Below, in pieces: positions 21,678 through 21,730 of a DNA stretch of 21,730 nucleotides. Below the pieces are notes generated by a model. That model was not told where the DNA came from. It saw only the letters and a list, made by a program, of their open reading frames with translations, and searched no databases. The stretch covers positions 1 to 21,730 of the forward strand of contig CAJTTO010000058.1 in NCBI GenBank assembly GCA_910579275.1, in the 5' to 3' direction. The translations under genes were made by a program, and so were the position numbers. How positions within the stretch are numbered: position 1 is the stretch's first letter; each line of letters opens with the position of its first letter. The DNA is from an uncultured Lachnospiraceae bacterium (GTDB lineage: Bacteria > Bacillota > Clostridia > Lachnospirales > Lachnospiraceae).

Positions 21678-21730
21678 TAGTGTGCTCTCGGAAACTCGAA
21701 CCCCTTGTTTTATAAGGCTTCAGAAATTTC

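Noticed and set aside
708..21678. CRISPR-like repeat array
   Set aside because: The repetition is of long protein-coding YD units and whole cassettes; there are no short uniform repeats with unique spacers and no cas genes.
21680..21730. Possible tRNA 3' end on the minus strand (GGGGTTCGAG)
   Set aside because: Only a T-loop-like string is visible; the T stem does not pair properly and no acceptor stem or CCA-proximal structure can be built.

Overview
The window looks like a chromosome of an anaerobic low-GC Firmicute, most likely a gut Lachnospiraceae/Clostridia member. This is inferred from strong AGGAGG ribosome binding sites, AT-rich accessory genes, a TnpV / KTR-protein / MobL-relaxase mobile element, and WapA/Rhs-type YD-repeat proteins. 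No species-specific marker is visible.

About 14 kb is a tandem array of Rhs (YD-repeat) polymorphic-toxin cassettes, all on the minus strand, so the array reads right to left. From its upstream (right) end the units are: A (rhs tip 20818-21678, immunity 20409-20816); B (long rhs 16701-20399, immunity 16372-16701); D/E (one rhs gene split by a mobile element: upstream half 15633-16312, toxin half 8180-9052, immunity 7768-8178); F (rhs tip with an ADP-ribosyltransferase-like toxin 6883-7737, immunity 6398-6886); G (rhs 3933-6308, immunity 3428-3931); H (rhs 1558-3399, immunity 1307-1558); and I (an rhs fragment 708-1195 cut by an IS3-family element). Every unit carries the same YD-repeat core, ending in NNPxLYRDPSGHDxVNQ. 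Just after a short LY motif, each switches to a different AT-rich toxin domain, followed at once by a small immunity-like gene. Every unit lacks the secretion N-terminus of a complete Rhs/WapA protein, and each starts at a different point in the core. These are therefore best read as displaced, 5'-truncated orphan toxin/immunity modules, a store from which a full-length parental rhs gene outside the window could be re-tipped by recombination.

A 6.6-kb integrative mobilizable element (about 9040-15645) sits inside the D/E rhs gene, bounded by a 13-bp direct repeat (TAAACAAGAATTT). Joining the two flanks through one repeat copy restores the conserved Rhs reading frame, so excision would rebuild the gene. 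The element encodes TnpV, a TetR-CPBP protease-KTR operon, a MobA/MobL relaxase with a hairpin-rich candidate oriT, an excisionase-like protein, an XRE-family regulator and a tyrosine integrase. It has no conjugation machinery of its own. A divergent promoter region with repeated TTTTGCAAC boxes separates the excisionase/mobilization side from the regulator/integrase side.

The most striking signals are: the toxin gene that is split but perfectly restorable; the A and E cassettes, identical in the first ~95 toxin residues and the last ~50 immunity residues but different in the block between, as if toxin tail and immunity head change together; the ~626-bp identity between cassettes B and G; and well-formed immunity genes behind rhs modules that lack any convincing start.
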